A stretch of DNA of 64,000 bases. It comes from SURF-21 sp964462595. Its GTDB lineage: Bacteria > Actinomycetota > Geothermincolia > Geothermincolales > RBG-13-55-18. A program made the position numbers and the translations under genes. The stretch lies in assembly GCA_964462595.1 (NCBI GenBank), contig CAYWXM010000043.1, forward strand, positions 1 through 64,000, given 5' to 3'. Of the stretch, positions 43,332 to 51,492 are shown piece after piece; within the stretch, counting starts at the first letter, position 1, and every line of letters begins with the position of its first letter. The notes under the pieces were generated by a model. It searched no databases. It was not told the origin of the DNA and was given only the letters and a program-made list of their open reading frames with translations.

Positions 43332-44633
43332 CTATAACTCCAGCCCCTCCAGGCGGTCGAAGATAACGGCCACGTTTCTCAGGTTACGGTCAATATCGAA
43401 GCAGGCGTCGAGTTCTTGCGGACTGAGCCGCGCCGCCACCTCGGCATCGCCGCCCAGAAGGGAGCGGAAGTCCTTTTCTCCGCTCCAGGCCTGCATGGCG
43501 TTGCGCTGCACCAGTGCATAGGCGTCCTCGCGCGTCAGCCCCTTGTCCACCAGGGCCAGCAGCACCCCCTCCGAGAAGACCAGGCCGTGCGAAAGCTCCA
43601 GGTTGCGCCGCATGTTGTCCGGATAGACCTGCAGATCGCGGACAACCCCCTGGAACTTGACCAGCATGTAGTGCAGGAGGGTGGTCGAATCGGGCACGAT
43701 GACCCGCTCCACCGAGGAATGCGAGATGTCCCTCTCGTGCCACAGCGCTACGTCCTCCATGGCGGCCAGGGCATTGGCCCGCAGCACCCTGGCCAGCCCG
43801 CAGATACGCTCGCACAGGATGGGGTTTCTTTTATGCGGCATGGCGCTGGAGCCCTTCTGGCCGCGCCGGAACGGTTCCTCCGCCTCCATGATCTCCGAGC
43901 GCTGCAGGCCCCTTATCTCCAGCGCGAATTTTTCCAGGCTGGAGCCGGTTACGGCTATGGCCGACATGTACTCGGCGTGGCGGTCACGCTGCAGCACCTG
44001 GGTGGAAGCCTCGGCGGGCGTGAGGCCCAGCTTGCCGCAGACGTATTCCTCGACCCAGGGCTCTAGGTGAGCGTAGGTGCCGACGGCCCCGGAGATCTTG
44101 CCGCAGCTTATGACCTCGCGCGCCTTCCGCAGCCTCTCCAGGTTCCGCGCCGTCTCGAAGGTCCACAAGGCCAGCTTCTGCCCGAAGACCATGGGCTCGG
44201 CATGGACGCCATGGGTGCGCCCCACCATCACCATGTCCCTGCAGCTCAGCGCCTTCCCCTTGAGCAGCTTCGCCAGGGATAACGCTTCCGCGATGATAAG
44301 GTCCATGGCATCGCGCATCTGCAGCGCCAGGCCCGTGTCCAGCATGTCGGATGAAGTCATGCCGTAGTGGATGAAGCGCGAACTCTCGCCCACGTTTTCG
44401 GCCACGTTGGTGAGGAAGGCGATGACGTCGTGGTTGACCGTTTCCTCTATCTCCAGCACGCGTACCGGGTCGAAGGCCGCTTTTTTCTTAATCTCCTCCA
44501 GGGCTTCGCGCGGCACTTCTCCCCGCTCCGCCCGGGCTTCCACCGCAAGGATCTCGACCTCCAGCCACTTCTGGAACTTGCCCTGCTCGCTCCATATGGC
44601 GGCCATCTCGGGCAGGGTATAACGCGAGATCAT
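43332..44633 (-). CDS. purB: Adenylosuccinate lyase
   Basis: A 433-residue fumarase/aspartase-superfamily lyase that cleaves SAICAR to AICAR and adenylosuccinate to AMP, releasing fumarate. The signature GSSAMPHKRNP loop, GRTHGVHAEPMVFG with the catalytic His, and SSRFIHYGMTSSDMLDTG are all present. The ribosome-binding site is weak. It lies 76 bp downstream of purE and 19 bp ahead of the purC-purS gene in the operon. Confidence 0.95.
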   Translation of the reverse strand: MISRYTLPEMAAIWSEQGKFQKWLEVEILAVEARAERGEVPREALEEIKKKAAFDPVRVLEIEETVNHDVIAFLTNVAENVGESSRFIHYGMTSSDMLDTGLALQMRDAMDLIIAEALSLAKLLKGKALSCRDMVMVGRTHGVHAEPMVFGQKLALWTFETARNLERLRKAREVISCGKISGAVGTYAHLEPWVEEYVCGKLGLTPAEASTQVLQRDRHAEYMSAIAVTGSSLEKFALEIRGLQRSEIMEAEEPFRRGQKGSSAMPHKRNPILCERICGLARVLRANALAAMEDVALWHERDISHSSVERVIVPDSTTLLHYMLVKFQGVVRDLQVYPDNMRRNLELSHGLVFSEGVLLALVDKGLTREDAYALVQRNAMQAWSGEKDFRSLLGGDAEVAARLSPQELDACFDIDRNLRNVAVIFDRLEGLEL

Positions 44634-44709
44634 TTTACCAACCTTTACCAGTCATCTCGTCCGGCACATTTATATTATGCCCCATAGAACCCTGCCTTGA
44701 TAGGGTTTT

Positions 44710-45168
44710 TCACCCCTCGGCCATGCGCTCGCGGTAGGCAGCGAGGGCCTTCGCAACCGCCTCGTACTTCAAGGCCAGGATAGAGCAGGCCAGGAGGGCG
44801 GCGTTCTCCGCCCCGTCGATGGCCACCGTGGCCACGGGCACTCCGCGTGGCATCTGCACCATGGAGAGCAGGGAGTCCATCCCCCCAAGTTCCGCCGAGG
44901 ATATGGGCAGGCCGATGACGGGGAGTATGGTCATGGAAGCCACCACGCCGGGCAGGTGGGCCGCCTTTCCCGCCGCCGCGATGAACACCTCCACCCCGTC
45001 AGCGGGAGCCGAGCCCACGAACTCCCGCAGTTTCTCCGGCTGGCGGTGGGCGGAGATGACCGCGGTCTTCACCCGCACCCCCATCTCGGCCAGGGTCTCC
45101 TCCGCCGGGGTTACCTTTTTCAGGTCGGACTTGGACCCCATGAGCAGGGCCACGGTGGGAACGGCCAT
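44710..45168 (-). CDS. purE: AIR/N5-CAIR carboxymutase
   Basis: A 152-residue PurE with the typical LLMGSKSDL phosphate loop, SAHRQPEKL, FIAAAGKAAHLPGVVAS, and GGMDSLLSMVQMPRGVPVATVAID. It isomerises N5-CAIR to CAIR, or carboxylates AIR directly if class II. ATG 45168 is preferred (GGAGGGG eight bases ahead) over in-frame GTG 45177 and ATG 45174, which overlap the purD stop. No purK (N5-CAIR synthetase) is in the cluster, which leaves open whether this PurE is class I or II. Confidence 0.93.
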   Translation of the reverse strand: MAVPTVALLMGSKSDLKKVTPAEETLAEMGVRVKTAVISAHRQPEKLREFVGSAPADGVEVFIAAAGKAAHLPGVVASMTILPVIGLPISSAELGGMDSLLSMVQMPRGVPVATVAIDGAENAALLACSILALKYEAVAKALAAYRERMAEG

Positions 45169-45173
45169 CTTCA

Positions 45174-46448
45174 TCACCCCTCCAGTGTCCGCAGGGCTAT
45201 GTCCCTGCGGTAGTAGACGCCGGTGAAGTCTATCATGCCCGCCGCCTCGTACGCCCTCTCGCGGGCGGCGGCGAAGTCCTTGCCCAGGGCGCTGACGCCC
45301 AGCACCCTTCCCCCGCTGGTAAGGACCTCTCCTTTTTCGCCCAGGCTGGTCCCGGCATGGAACACGGTTACCCCGTCGAGTGCGCCCGCCTCGTTCAGCC
45401 CCGTGATGGGATAGCCCTTGCGGTAATCGCCGGGGTAGCCGCCGGAGGCCACGACCACGGTCACGCAGGGGTCGTCCCTCCAGCTCAGTTCCTGGCCGGA
45501 GAGCCTGCCCTCCACCACCGCGAGCATGGTCTCGACGATATCGCTCTCCAGGCGCGGCAGCACCGCCTGCGTCTCCGGGTCGCCGAAGCGCACGTTGTAC
45601 TCCAGCACCTTGGGACCATCCGCGGTGAGGATGAGGCCGGCGTATAGTATGCCCCGGTAATGGATACCCCTGGCCGCCAGGGCGCGGGCGGTGGGCCGCA
45701 GTATCTCCTCCACGGCGCGGCGGTATTCGTCCTCCGAGAGCACCGGCACGGGAGAATAAGAACCCATGCCGCCGGTGTTGGGCCCGCTGTCCCCGTCGCC
45801 TATGCGCTTGTAGTCCTGGGCCGGGGCCATGGGGAGGATATCCTCGCCGTCCACGAAGCAGAGGATGGACACCTCCTGCCCCTCGAGGAACTCCTCGATG
45901 AGCACCTTGTCGCCGGCGGCGCCGAAAGAGCGGTCCAGGAAGCAGGACTTCAGGGCCTCGTAAGCCGCGCGGTCGTCCTGGGCGATGACCACTCCCTTGC
46001 CGGCGGCGAGGCCGTCCGCCTTGACCACGTACGGCGCGCCGCCGTTCCTTACGCAGGCCTCTGCGGAGTCGTAGTCCGTGAAGACCTCGGCCTTCCCGGT
46101 GGGGACCCCCGCCTCGAGCATGAGTTGCTTGGCGAAGTCCTTGCTGCCCTCCATCCGGGCCGCCTCCCGGCCGGGCCCGAATACGGCCAGGCCCCTGGCC
46201 TGGAAGAGGTCCGAGATGCCCGCCACAAGCGGCGCCTCCGGGCCCACCACGGTGAGGTCGATCTTCTTATCCGCGGCGAAACGCGCGAGGGACTCGATGT
46301 CCTCAGCACCTATGTCCACGCATTCGGCCAGCTCGGCCATGCCCGCGTTCCCCGGCGCGCAGTATATCCGGTCCACCAGGGGTGACTGCGCTATCTTCCA
46401 GGTGAGGGCGTGCTCGCGCCCTCCTCCGCCCACCACCAGAACCTTCAT
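45174..46448 (-). CDS. purD: Phosphoribosylamine-glycine ligase (GAR synthetase)
   Basis: A 424-residue ATP-grasp enzyme joining glycine to phosphoribosylamine. The N-terminus VLVVGGGGREHALTWKIAQS, then GPEAPLVAGISDLF, SKDFAKQLMLEAGVPTG, VVKADGLAAGKGVV and EEFLEGQEVSILCFVDG. The C-terminal metal/ATP-binding region YNVRFGDPETQAVLPRL is present. GGGAGG precedes ATG 46448. First gene after the 312-bp gap behind rnk; likely head of the second part of the purine operon. Confidence 0.95.
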   Translation of the reverse strand: MKVLVVGGGGREHALTWKIAQSPLVDRIYCAPGNAGMAELAECVDIGAEDIESLARFAADKKIDLTVVGPEAPLVAGISDLFQARGLAVFGPGREAARMEGSKDFAKQLMLEAGVPTGKAEVFTDYDSAEACVRNGGAPYVVKADGLAAGKGVVIAQDDRAAYEALKSCFLDRSFGAAGDKVLIEEFLEGQEVSILCFVDGEDILPMAPAQDYKRIGDGDSGPNTGGMGSYSPVPVLSEDEYRRAVEEILRPTARALAARGIHYRGILYAGLILTADGPKVLEYNVRFGDPETQAVLPRLESDIVETMLAVVEGRLSGQELSWRDDPCVTVVVASGGYPGDYRKGYPITGLNEAGALDGVTVFHAGTSLGEKGEVLTSGGRVLGVSALGKDFAAARERAYEAAGMIDFTGVYYRRDIALRTLEG

Positions 46449-46760
46449 GTAAACCTCCCTATGCTCGCCCGGGCTACATCTCTATATTTTATGGACGGCA
46501 GTGACAATCCTGCCTGCGGCAGGATAATACCTCTATTTTTTTGCCGGCCTGGGCCGGCCTGGTGTTCAGCCCCGGAAATCGGCCGGGGGTATCGTTGCGT
46601 TAGCGGTGAAGGGAGGGGAACGGCGCGCGGCCTCCGAGCCTTGTCCGGGCTCAGGAAGGAGATGAATCGCCGCATACCGCGTGGAAAGCAGCTTAACGGG
46701 TCTCGACACCCGGTGCCCGCGCAAAGCACCTCACGCGGTTGCCGGGGATAAGCCCTTTTC
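46449..46760. other. Gene-free region between rnk and purD with a leader hairpin
   Basis: No convincing coding sequence lies in these 312 bp. A perfect 8-bp hairpin (ATCCTGCC/GGCAGGAT, 46507-46525) lies about 60 bp upstream of purD. On the minus strand it is followed 4-5 bases later by a TTGTCA-like hexamer and an AT-rich stretch. I see no purine riboswitch aptamer. Confidence 0.45.
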
Positions 46761-47174
46761 TTACAGGTGGAAATCCCCGGAAGCCTCGGGTTGATAGAGG
46801 ATGTCCAGGACCTTTATCTTCCTTATCCCGGCCGGGACGGGCCAGGCGATGATATCGCCCTTCTTATAGCCGATCATACCCGTGCCTATGGGCGCCAGTA
46901 CTGATATCCTGCCTTCTTCTATGTCGGCATCCTGGGGGAAGACCAGGGAATATATCATCTTCTCGCCCGTCTCCATGTCCTTCATACGCACCTGGGAATT
47001 CATGGTGATGACGTTCGAGGGGATGTCCTTGGAATCGACGATCTCGGCCTGGCTCAATTCCTCCTCCAGGTCGCTTAAGTAGGCGTTATCCCCGCCAGTC
47101 GCTCTCTTCTCGGAGATGAGGACCTTCAGGCGGTCCAGGTCGTACTGCGTAATAAAGATGCCTCTCTTATTCAT
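46761..47174 (-). CDS. rnk: GreA/GreB-family regulator (Rnk-like)
   Basis: A 137-residue protein with a short N-terminal helical segment and a GreA/GreB-C FKBP-like domain (VITMNSQVRMKDMETGEKMIYSLVFPQDADIEEGRISVLAPIGTGMIGYKKGDIIAWPVP). This matches Rnk, the nucleoside-diphosphate-kinase regulator/transcription-associated protein that binds RNA polymerase but lacks the full coiled-coil of GreA. Start preceded by GAGGAGGCAGAG. A near-consensus -10 lies 86 bp upstream. It sits between purA and purD, transcribed the same way. Confidence 0.82.
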   Translation of the reverse strand: MNKRGIFITQYDLDRLKVLISEKRATGGDNAYLSDLEEELSQAEIVDSKDIPSNVITMNSQVRMKDMETGEKMIYSLVFPQDADIEEGRISVLAPIGTGMIGYKKGDIIAWPVPAGIRKIKVLDILYQPEASGDFHL

Positions 47175-47259
47175 CTCTGCCTCCTCAACCGGATTAAACC
47201 CCGTAGCCGACCTCCTGCCGGATAAGGGGATTTATAGCGTGTGGTACAAGATGAAAAAT

Positions 47260-47265
47260 ATTATA
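47260..47265 (-). promoter_or_regulatory. Candidate -10 of the rnk transcription unit
   Basis: On the minus strand this reads TATAAT, 86 bp before the rnk start. No good -35 is visible at 16-18 bp; a TTGAAG sits 20 bp upstream, so the call is tentative. Confidence 0.35.
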
Positions 47266-47308
47266 CACCATATAGCCTGAGGATGCTTCAAAGACAAACG
47301 GACGGGGC

Positions 47309-47386
47309 GGCACGGGGCGGGTTGACCCCAGGAGGAACGGAAGCACCGCCGACAACGGCACGGGGCGGGTTGACCCGGGAGGAACG
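47309..47386. repeat. Direct repeat, two near-identical 30-bp copies, 48-bp period
   Basis: The blocks at 47309-47339 and 47357-47386 share ggcacggggcgggttgaccc followed by ggaggaacg. They lie directly downstream of the purA stop codon and upstream of rnk. Function unknown; could form part of an intercistronic processing or termination region. Confidence 0.6.
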
Positions 47387-48718
47387 TTAGAGGGGGAAGT
47401 CGTCCTGGAAGAGGAGGCGGCCCTGGCGCAGGGGCTCCTCGTGTCCGTCCAGCAGGATCGTCTGCTGCCTCTCCGGCCCCACCGAGACGAGCTTGATAGG
47501 CACTCCGGCTCTCTCGGATATGAAGTCGAGATAAGCCCTGGCCTCCACCGGGAGGTCCTCGAGTTTTCTCGCAGCCGATATGTCTTTACCCCACCCTGGG
47601 AGTTCCTCGTAGACCGGCTCGCAGGCGCTGAAGTCACCGTGGACGGGAGGGAATTCCTCGACGGTCCTGCCCCCGAGGCGGAAGGCTACGCATACCCTGA
47701 GGGTATCGAACTCCGAGAGCACGTCGAGCTTGGTTATGGCCAGCCCCGTCAGGGTGTTCATGCGCACAGCGTACTTCAGGATGACTAGATCGAACCATCC
47801 GCAACGCCTGCGGCGCCCCGTGGTGGTGCCGAATTCCCTGCCCACCTCCTGCATGGTATCGCCGACCTCGTTTTCCTGCTCCGTGGGAAAGGGTCCGGCG
47901 CCTACCCTGGTCACGTAGGCCTTGGTAACCCCGATGATCTCGTCGATGTCCCTGGGGCCCACCCCCGCACCGGTGCAGGCCGAACCCGCCACGGTATTGG
48001 AGGAGGTCACGAAGGGATAGGTACCGTGGTCCAGGTCGAGCATCAGGCCCTGGGCCCCCTCGAAGAGGACGTTGTGGCCTTCCCCCAAAGCCTGCTTGAT
48101 AATCATGGAGGTATCGGCGAGGCACGGCCGCAGCCGCTCGGCGTAACCCTCGTATCTCGCCGCTATCTCCTCCGCGTCCAGTGGCGCGGCATTGAAATAG
48201 CACGTGAAGAGGCGGTTCTTCTCCTCCACTGCCTTACTTACCTTGTCCCTGAACAGGGCGGGGTCCAGCATGTCCTGCATGCGTATGCCCGTGCGGGCGG
48301 CTTTGTCCGCATAGGTAGGGCCTATCCCGCGCCGCGTGGTGCCGATACTGCCGGCGCCGCGGCTTTCGTCCTGCATGCCGTCCATGTCCTCGTGGAAAGG
48401 CAGGATGATGTGGGCGTTATAAGATATGCGCAGCCGTTCCGCGTCCACATCCATGGCGGCCAGGTTGTCCATCTCCTCGATGAGCACCGCCGGGTTAACG
48501 ACCACCCCGTTGCCGATCACCGGCACGATATGCGGATAAAGGATGCCCGAGGGGATGAGGTGCAGCTTGAGCGTCTCCCCGTCGCAGACGATGGTGTGGC
48601 CGGCGTTATTACCGCCCTGAAAGCGTACCACCATCTGCATCTGGTCCGAGAGCAGGTCGATGACCTTGCCTTTTCCCTCATCTCCCCACTGGGTTCCCAC
48701 CACTACTATCCCGGGCAT
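47387..48718 (-). CDS. purA: Adenylosuccinate synthetase
   Basis: A 443-residue GTP-dependent enzyme linking aspartate to IMP in AMP synthesis. The N-terminal VVGTQWGDEGKGKVID is diagnostic, followed by GGNNAGHTIV with the catalytic residues, GTTRRGIGPTYADKAAR, and GVGPRDIDEIIGVTKAYVTRVGAGPFPTE. It stands alone, in the same orientation as the purine operon and with its own -10. The start has a weak site; the family N-terminus fits exactly. Confidence 0.95.
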   Translation of the reverse strand: MPGIVVVGTQWGDEGKGKVIDLLSDQMQMVVRFQGGNNAGHTIVCDGETLKLHLIPSGILYPHIVPVIGNGVVVNPAVLIEEMDNLAAMDVDAERLRISYNAHIILPFHEDMDGMQDESRGAGSIGTTRRGIGPTYADKAARTGIRMQDMLDPALFRDKVSKAVEEKNRLFTCYFNAAPLDAEEIAARYEGYAERLRPCLADTSMIIKQALGEGHNVLFEGAQGLMLDLDHGTYPFVTSSNTVAGSACTGAGVGPRDIDEIIGVTKAYVTRVGAGPFPTEQENEVGDTMQEVGREFGTTTGRRRRCGWFDLVILKYAVRMNTLTGLAITKLDVLSEFDTLRVCVAFRLGGRTVEEFPPVHGDFSACEPVYEELPGWGKDISAARKLEDLPVEARAYLDFISERAGVPIKLVSVGPERQQTILLDGHEEPLRQGRLLFQDDFPL

Positions 48719-48772
48719 GGTTTATCTCTTTTCCCTCTCCTTGCTTTCTTCCGCAGCCCCACACGAGGAAAT

Positions 48773-48802
48773 ATTATAGCACTTGTTAACCACGAGTCCT
48801 AA
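48773..48802 (-). promoter_or_regulatory. Candidate purA promoter
   Basis: Minus strand: -10 TATAAT (48773-48778) and a weak -35 TTAGGA (48797-48802), 18 bp apart. The -10 is about 54 bp upstream of purA. Confidence 0.5.
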
Positions 48803-48846
48803 CGTCCGCTCAACTTCCGGTCCACGGCAGCAACTGATGGAAAGCC

Positions 48847-51324
48847 CTAGTGGCTTTTTCTTTCCATGCGTTGGGCGTGCCAGGCAAGGATGGACGGGAG
48901 GATGAGCAGGGACGAGAGGAGAGAGAACACTAAGGAGAGGGCGGTTATCACGCCGAACCTCTGCATGTAGTCGATCTTGGAAAAGGAGAGGATGAGGAAA
49001 GCTCCCGCGGTGGTGACCGCCGCCGAGAGCAGGGCCTTGCCCACATTGTCCACCGTGCGCCGGATGGCTTCGTCCGTCTCCATCCCGCCGTCACGCCACT
49101 CCTCCACGAAGCGGTGGGTGACGTGGATGCCGAAATCGATACCCACCCCGATGACCAGCGAGGAGACCATCACGGTCATGAAATCCAGGGGCCAACCGAG
49201 GAGGGCAAGCATCCCCAGCTCCAGGGCTACGCTGACGAAGACCACGCTCGCGGCGGCCAGGCCGAAGTAAAACGAACGCAGGACCAGGATGACGACGAGC
49301 GTGCATAGCACCAGCGCCACGGCCATGGTCTTCAGCTGGGTGGGCAGGATAGCGCCCAGCATCTCGTGAACCAGTAACGGAAAGCCGCTGCTGCCCATGG
49401 CGATATCCGGAACGGCAGCTACTGTCGCCTCCGTCTCCCGCTCGATGGTCTCGGCCAGGACCTTCATGTCCTGCTGGGAACCACGGTCGAGCCTGATGGT
49501 GATCAGCGCCGTCTCGAGGTCCTCGGTGATGAGCTGGTTTTCCGAAGCCGACTGCCCCGAACCGCTGGACTGCTGCAACGCTCCCAGCGTCTTGAGCACC
49601 TCCGCCTTGCTGGAGGGTATCGAGCCTCTGTAGTTCTTCACCACGTCGGCGATGCTGAATATCTTCTCCCGCTTGAAGAGCCGTTCACCTCCCTCGGCCA
49701 CGTAATCGTTGGAGGCCAGGGCATCCTCGTAAGCCAGCATGGCCTCTAAGTTGGCAGGCTCCAGGATATCCCCCTTGAACAGGGTCAGCACTATCTCCTG
49801 CCCCCCGAAATACTCGTTTATCTTCTCGGTGGCCTGCAGGAAGGGCAGGTCCTGCGGAAGCATCTTGAACACGTCGGCCTCGGTGCCGACGTTGAAACCG
49901 AGAGCGGCGCTGCCCAGGATTATCAGCAGGGATACGGAGACGACCACGCGGCGGTGGTGCTCGGAGAGGACGGCTATCCTGACCAGGAAGGTTTCGATAG
50001 GGAGCAGGCGCCTCTTCCCCCTCCCCTTCCTTTCCTGCCTGGCCTCCCATTTCCGCTGCGCCTTTTCTCCACGGTCCCTGAGGATGATGGCCGCCGGGAG
50101 CAGGGTGACGGCCAGCAGGAAGCTGGCCATGACGCCCGCCACGCAAAGGATACCGAACTGCTGGATGATGGGCATGTTGGATATGCTGAAGGACGCGAAA
50201 CCGAAGGCGGTGGTGGTAGCGGTAAGAAAGACGGCTACGCCCACGGTCACCACGGCGGTCAGGGCAGAGCGCTCGGGTACGTCGCCATTGCCGCGTTCCT
50301 CGTAGTAGCGCGAGAGGACGTGGATGGCGTAGGCGATGTCTATGCCCAGGAGCAGGGGCATGATGGCGGTATTGCCGTACGAGAAGGGAAAACCCAGCCA
50401 GCCGGAGAGCCCCATCACCCAGACCATGGTGAATACCATCACCAACAGCGTGAAGACGACGTCGGTGATCCTGCGGAAGGTGAGAAAGAGCACGAGCAGG
50501 ATGAAGACGGCCGCGTACACGAAGAGGGACTTGGCATCCGCGATGGTGCTGATGCTGGACTCCCTGTTCATGGAGGCCATGCCCGTGATGTATACGCGGG
50601 CGCCGGGGACCTCCTCGAAATAAGCCTCGGTCTTTTCGGTGAACACGCGCACGTGCTGGATGGCCTGGCTGGTGGTGAGAGCCGGGTTCATCTTGGCCGT
50701 GAGCAGGACGGCCCTACCGTCGGCGGAGACGTTCTGCGGGTTGGCGTCCACACCCAACTCCTCCAGCTGCTTCCTCTTGTAATCGAGGTTGAGCTCCACC
50801 TGCCGGACCAGTTCGTCATCGCTCATGCCGTCGATCCTGCCGGAAAGAGTCTCGCCCGTCGCCGTTACCGGACTCTCCCCGGCCATGTCCTGGTCAACCT
50901 GCGAGGCGGCTACCGCCTGGACCTCCGCCGCTTCCTCCGCGGCCGCGTCGCCGAAGTAGAGCATCTCGTCGATAGGCGTGCTGACCTCGGTGATGAAACT
51001 CTCCCAGACCTCCGGCTCGCCGATCAGGAACTCCCGGTATGCCGCGACCTTGCGCAGGAGGTCAGCGTTGAAGGGGCCCTCGGCCTCCACCAGCACCTGC
51101 TCCTCGTCTATGCCCCCGAAAAGCTCCTCCGCCTCGTTCATGATACGGACCTTCTCGCTGGAATCCGGCAGCATTATCTTCGTGCCGTATTCCTGGTGGA
51201 TGCGGGCCAGCCCCACGATGAAGAACACCGTGATCGCGGAGATGACGATGATCACCACCAGGGGCCTCTTTATGCTTTTCCTGCCCAACCAGAAAAATAC
51301 TTTATCTACCACCTCAAGCCTCAC
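48847..51324 (-). CDS. RND-superfamily MMPL/HAE3 exporter
   Basis: An 825-residue protein with an N-terminal membrane helix, a long periplasmic/extracytoplasmic loop (residues about 45-255), five hydrophobic segments (about 260-420), a second loop, and five more segments at the C-terminus: the duplicated RND layout. Characteristic sequences include LGIDIAYAIHVLSRYYE and VIGVGIDFGIHVTHRFVEEWRDGG, the paired TM4-type helices with Asp for proton relay. It is of the HAE3/MMPL type that exports lipids or hydrophobic compounds. The start is GTG 51324; GTG 51312 is an alternative. Unknown substrate; the downstream neighbour is purA, not functionally related. Confidence 0.85.
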   Translation of the reverse strand: MRLEVVDKVFFWLGRKSIKRPLVVIIVISAITVFFIVGLARIHQEYGTKIMLPDSSEKVRIMNEAEELFGGIDEEQVLVEAEGPFNADLLRKVAAYREFLIGEPEVWESFITEVSTPIDEMLYFGDAAAEEAAEVQAVAASQVDQDMAGESPVTATGETLSGRIDGMSDDELVRQVELNLDYKRKQLEELGVDANPQNVSADGRAVLLTAKMNPALTTSQAIQHVRVFTEKTEAYFEEVPGARVYITGMASMNRESSISTIADAKSLFVYAAVFILLVLFLTFRRITDVVFTLLVMVFTMVWVMGLSGWLGFPFSYGNTAIMPLLLGIDIAYAIHVLSRYYEERGNGDVPERSALTAVVTVGVAVFLTATTTAFGFASFSISNMPIIQQFGILCVAGVMASFLLAVTLLPAAIILRDRGEKAQRKWEARQERKGRGKRRLLPIETFLVRIAVLSEHHRRVVVSVSLLIILGSAALGFNVGTEADVFKMLPQDLPFLQATEKINEYFGGQEIVLTLFKGDILEPANLEAMLAYEDALASNDYVAEGGERLFKREKIFSIADVVKNYRGSIPSSKAEVLKTLGALQQSSGSGQSASENQLITEDLETALITIRLDRGSQQDMKVLAETIERETEATVAAVPDIAMGSSGFPLLVHEMLGAILPTQLKTMAVALVLCTLVVILVLRSFYFGLAAASVVFVSVALELGMLALLGWPLDFMTVMVSSLVIGVGIDFGIHVTHRFVEEWRDGGMETDEAIRRTVDNVGKALLSAAVTTAGAFLILSFSKIDYMQRFGVITALSLVFSLLSSLLILPSILAWHAQRMERKSH

Positions 51325-51492
51325 CGCTTCTTCCCGCCACGCGTGACGTCTGCTTTTACGGGACGGAATTCGTCAAGGGATTATCTTTCAATCTGCAAAT
51401 ATGCTTAATAACAATGTTTGCATTATGCAAATAATATTAGGACCCCGACGGCATGATGTCAAGGGACGTGGGGAGATGGCGGAACGTGGGCA

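Noticed and set aside
46410..46751. Open frame of about 113 codons across the rnk-purD gap
   Set aside because: Overlaps the purD start in the other strand, has no ribosome-binding site, no recognisable domain and unusual composition.
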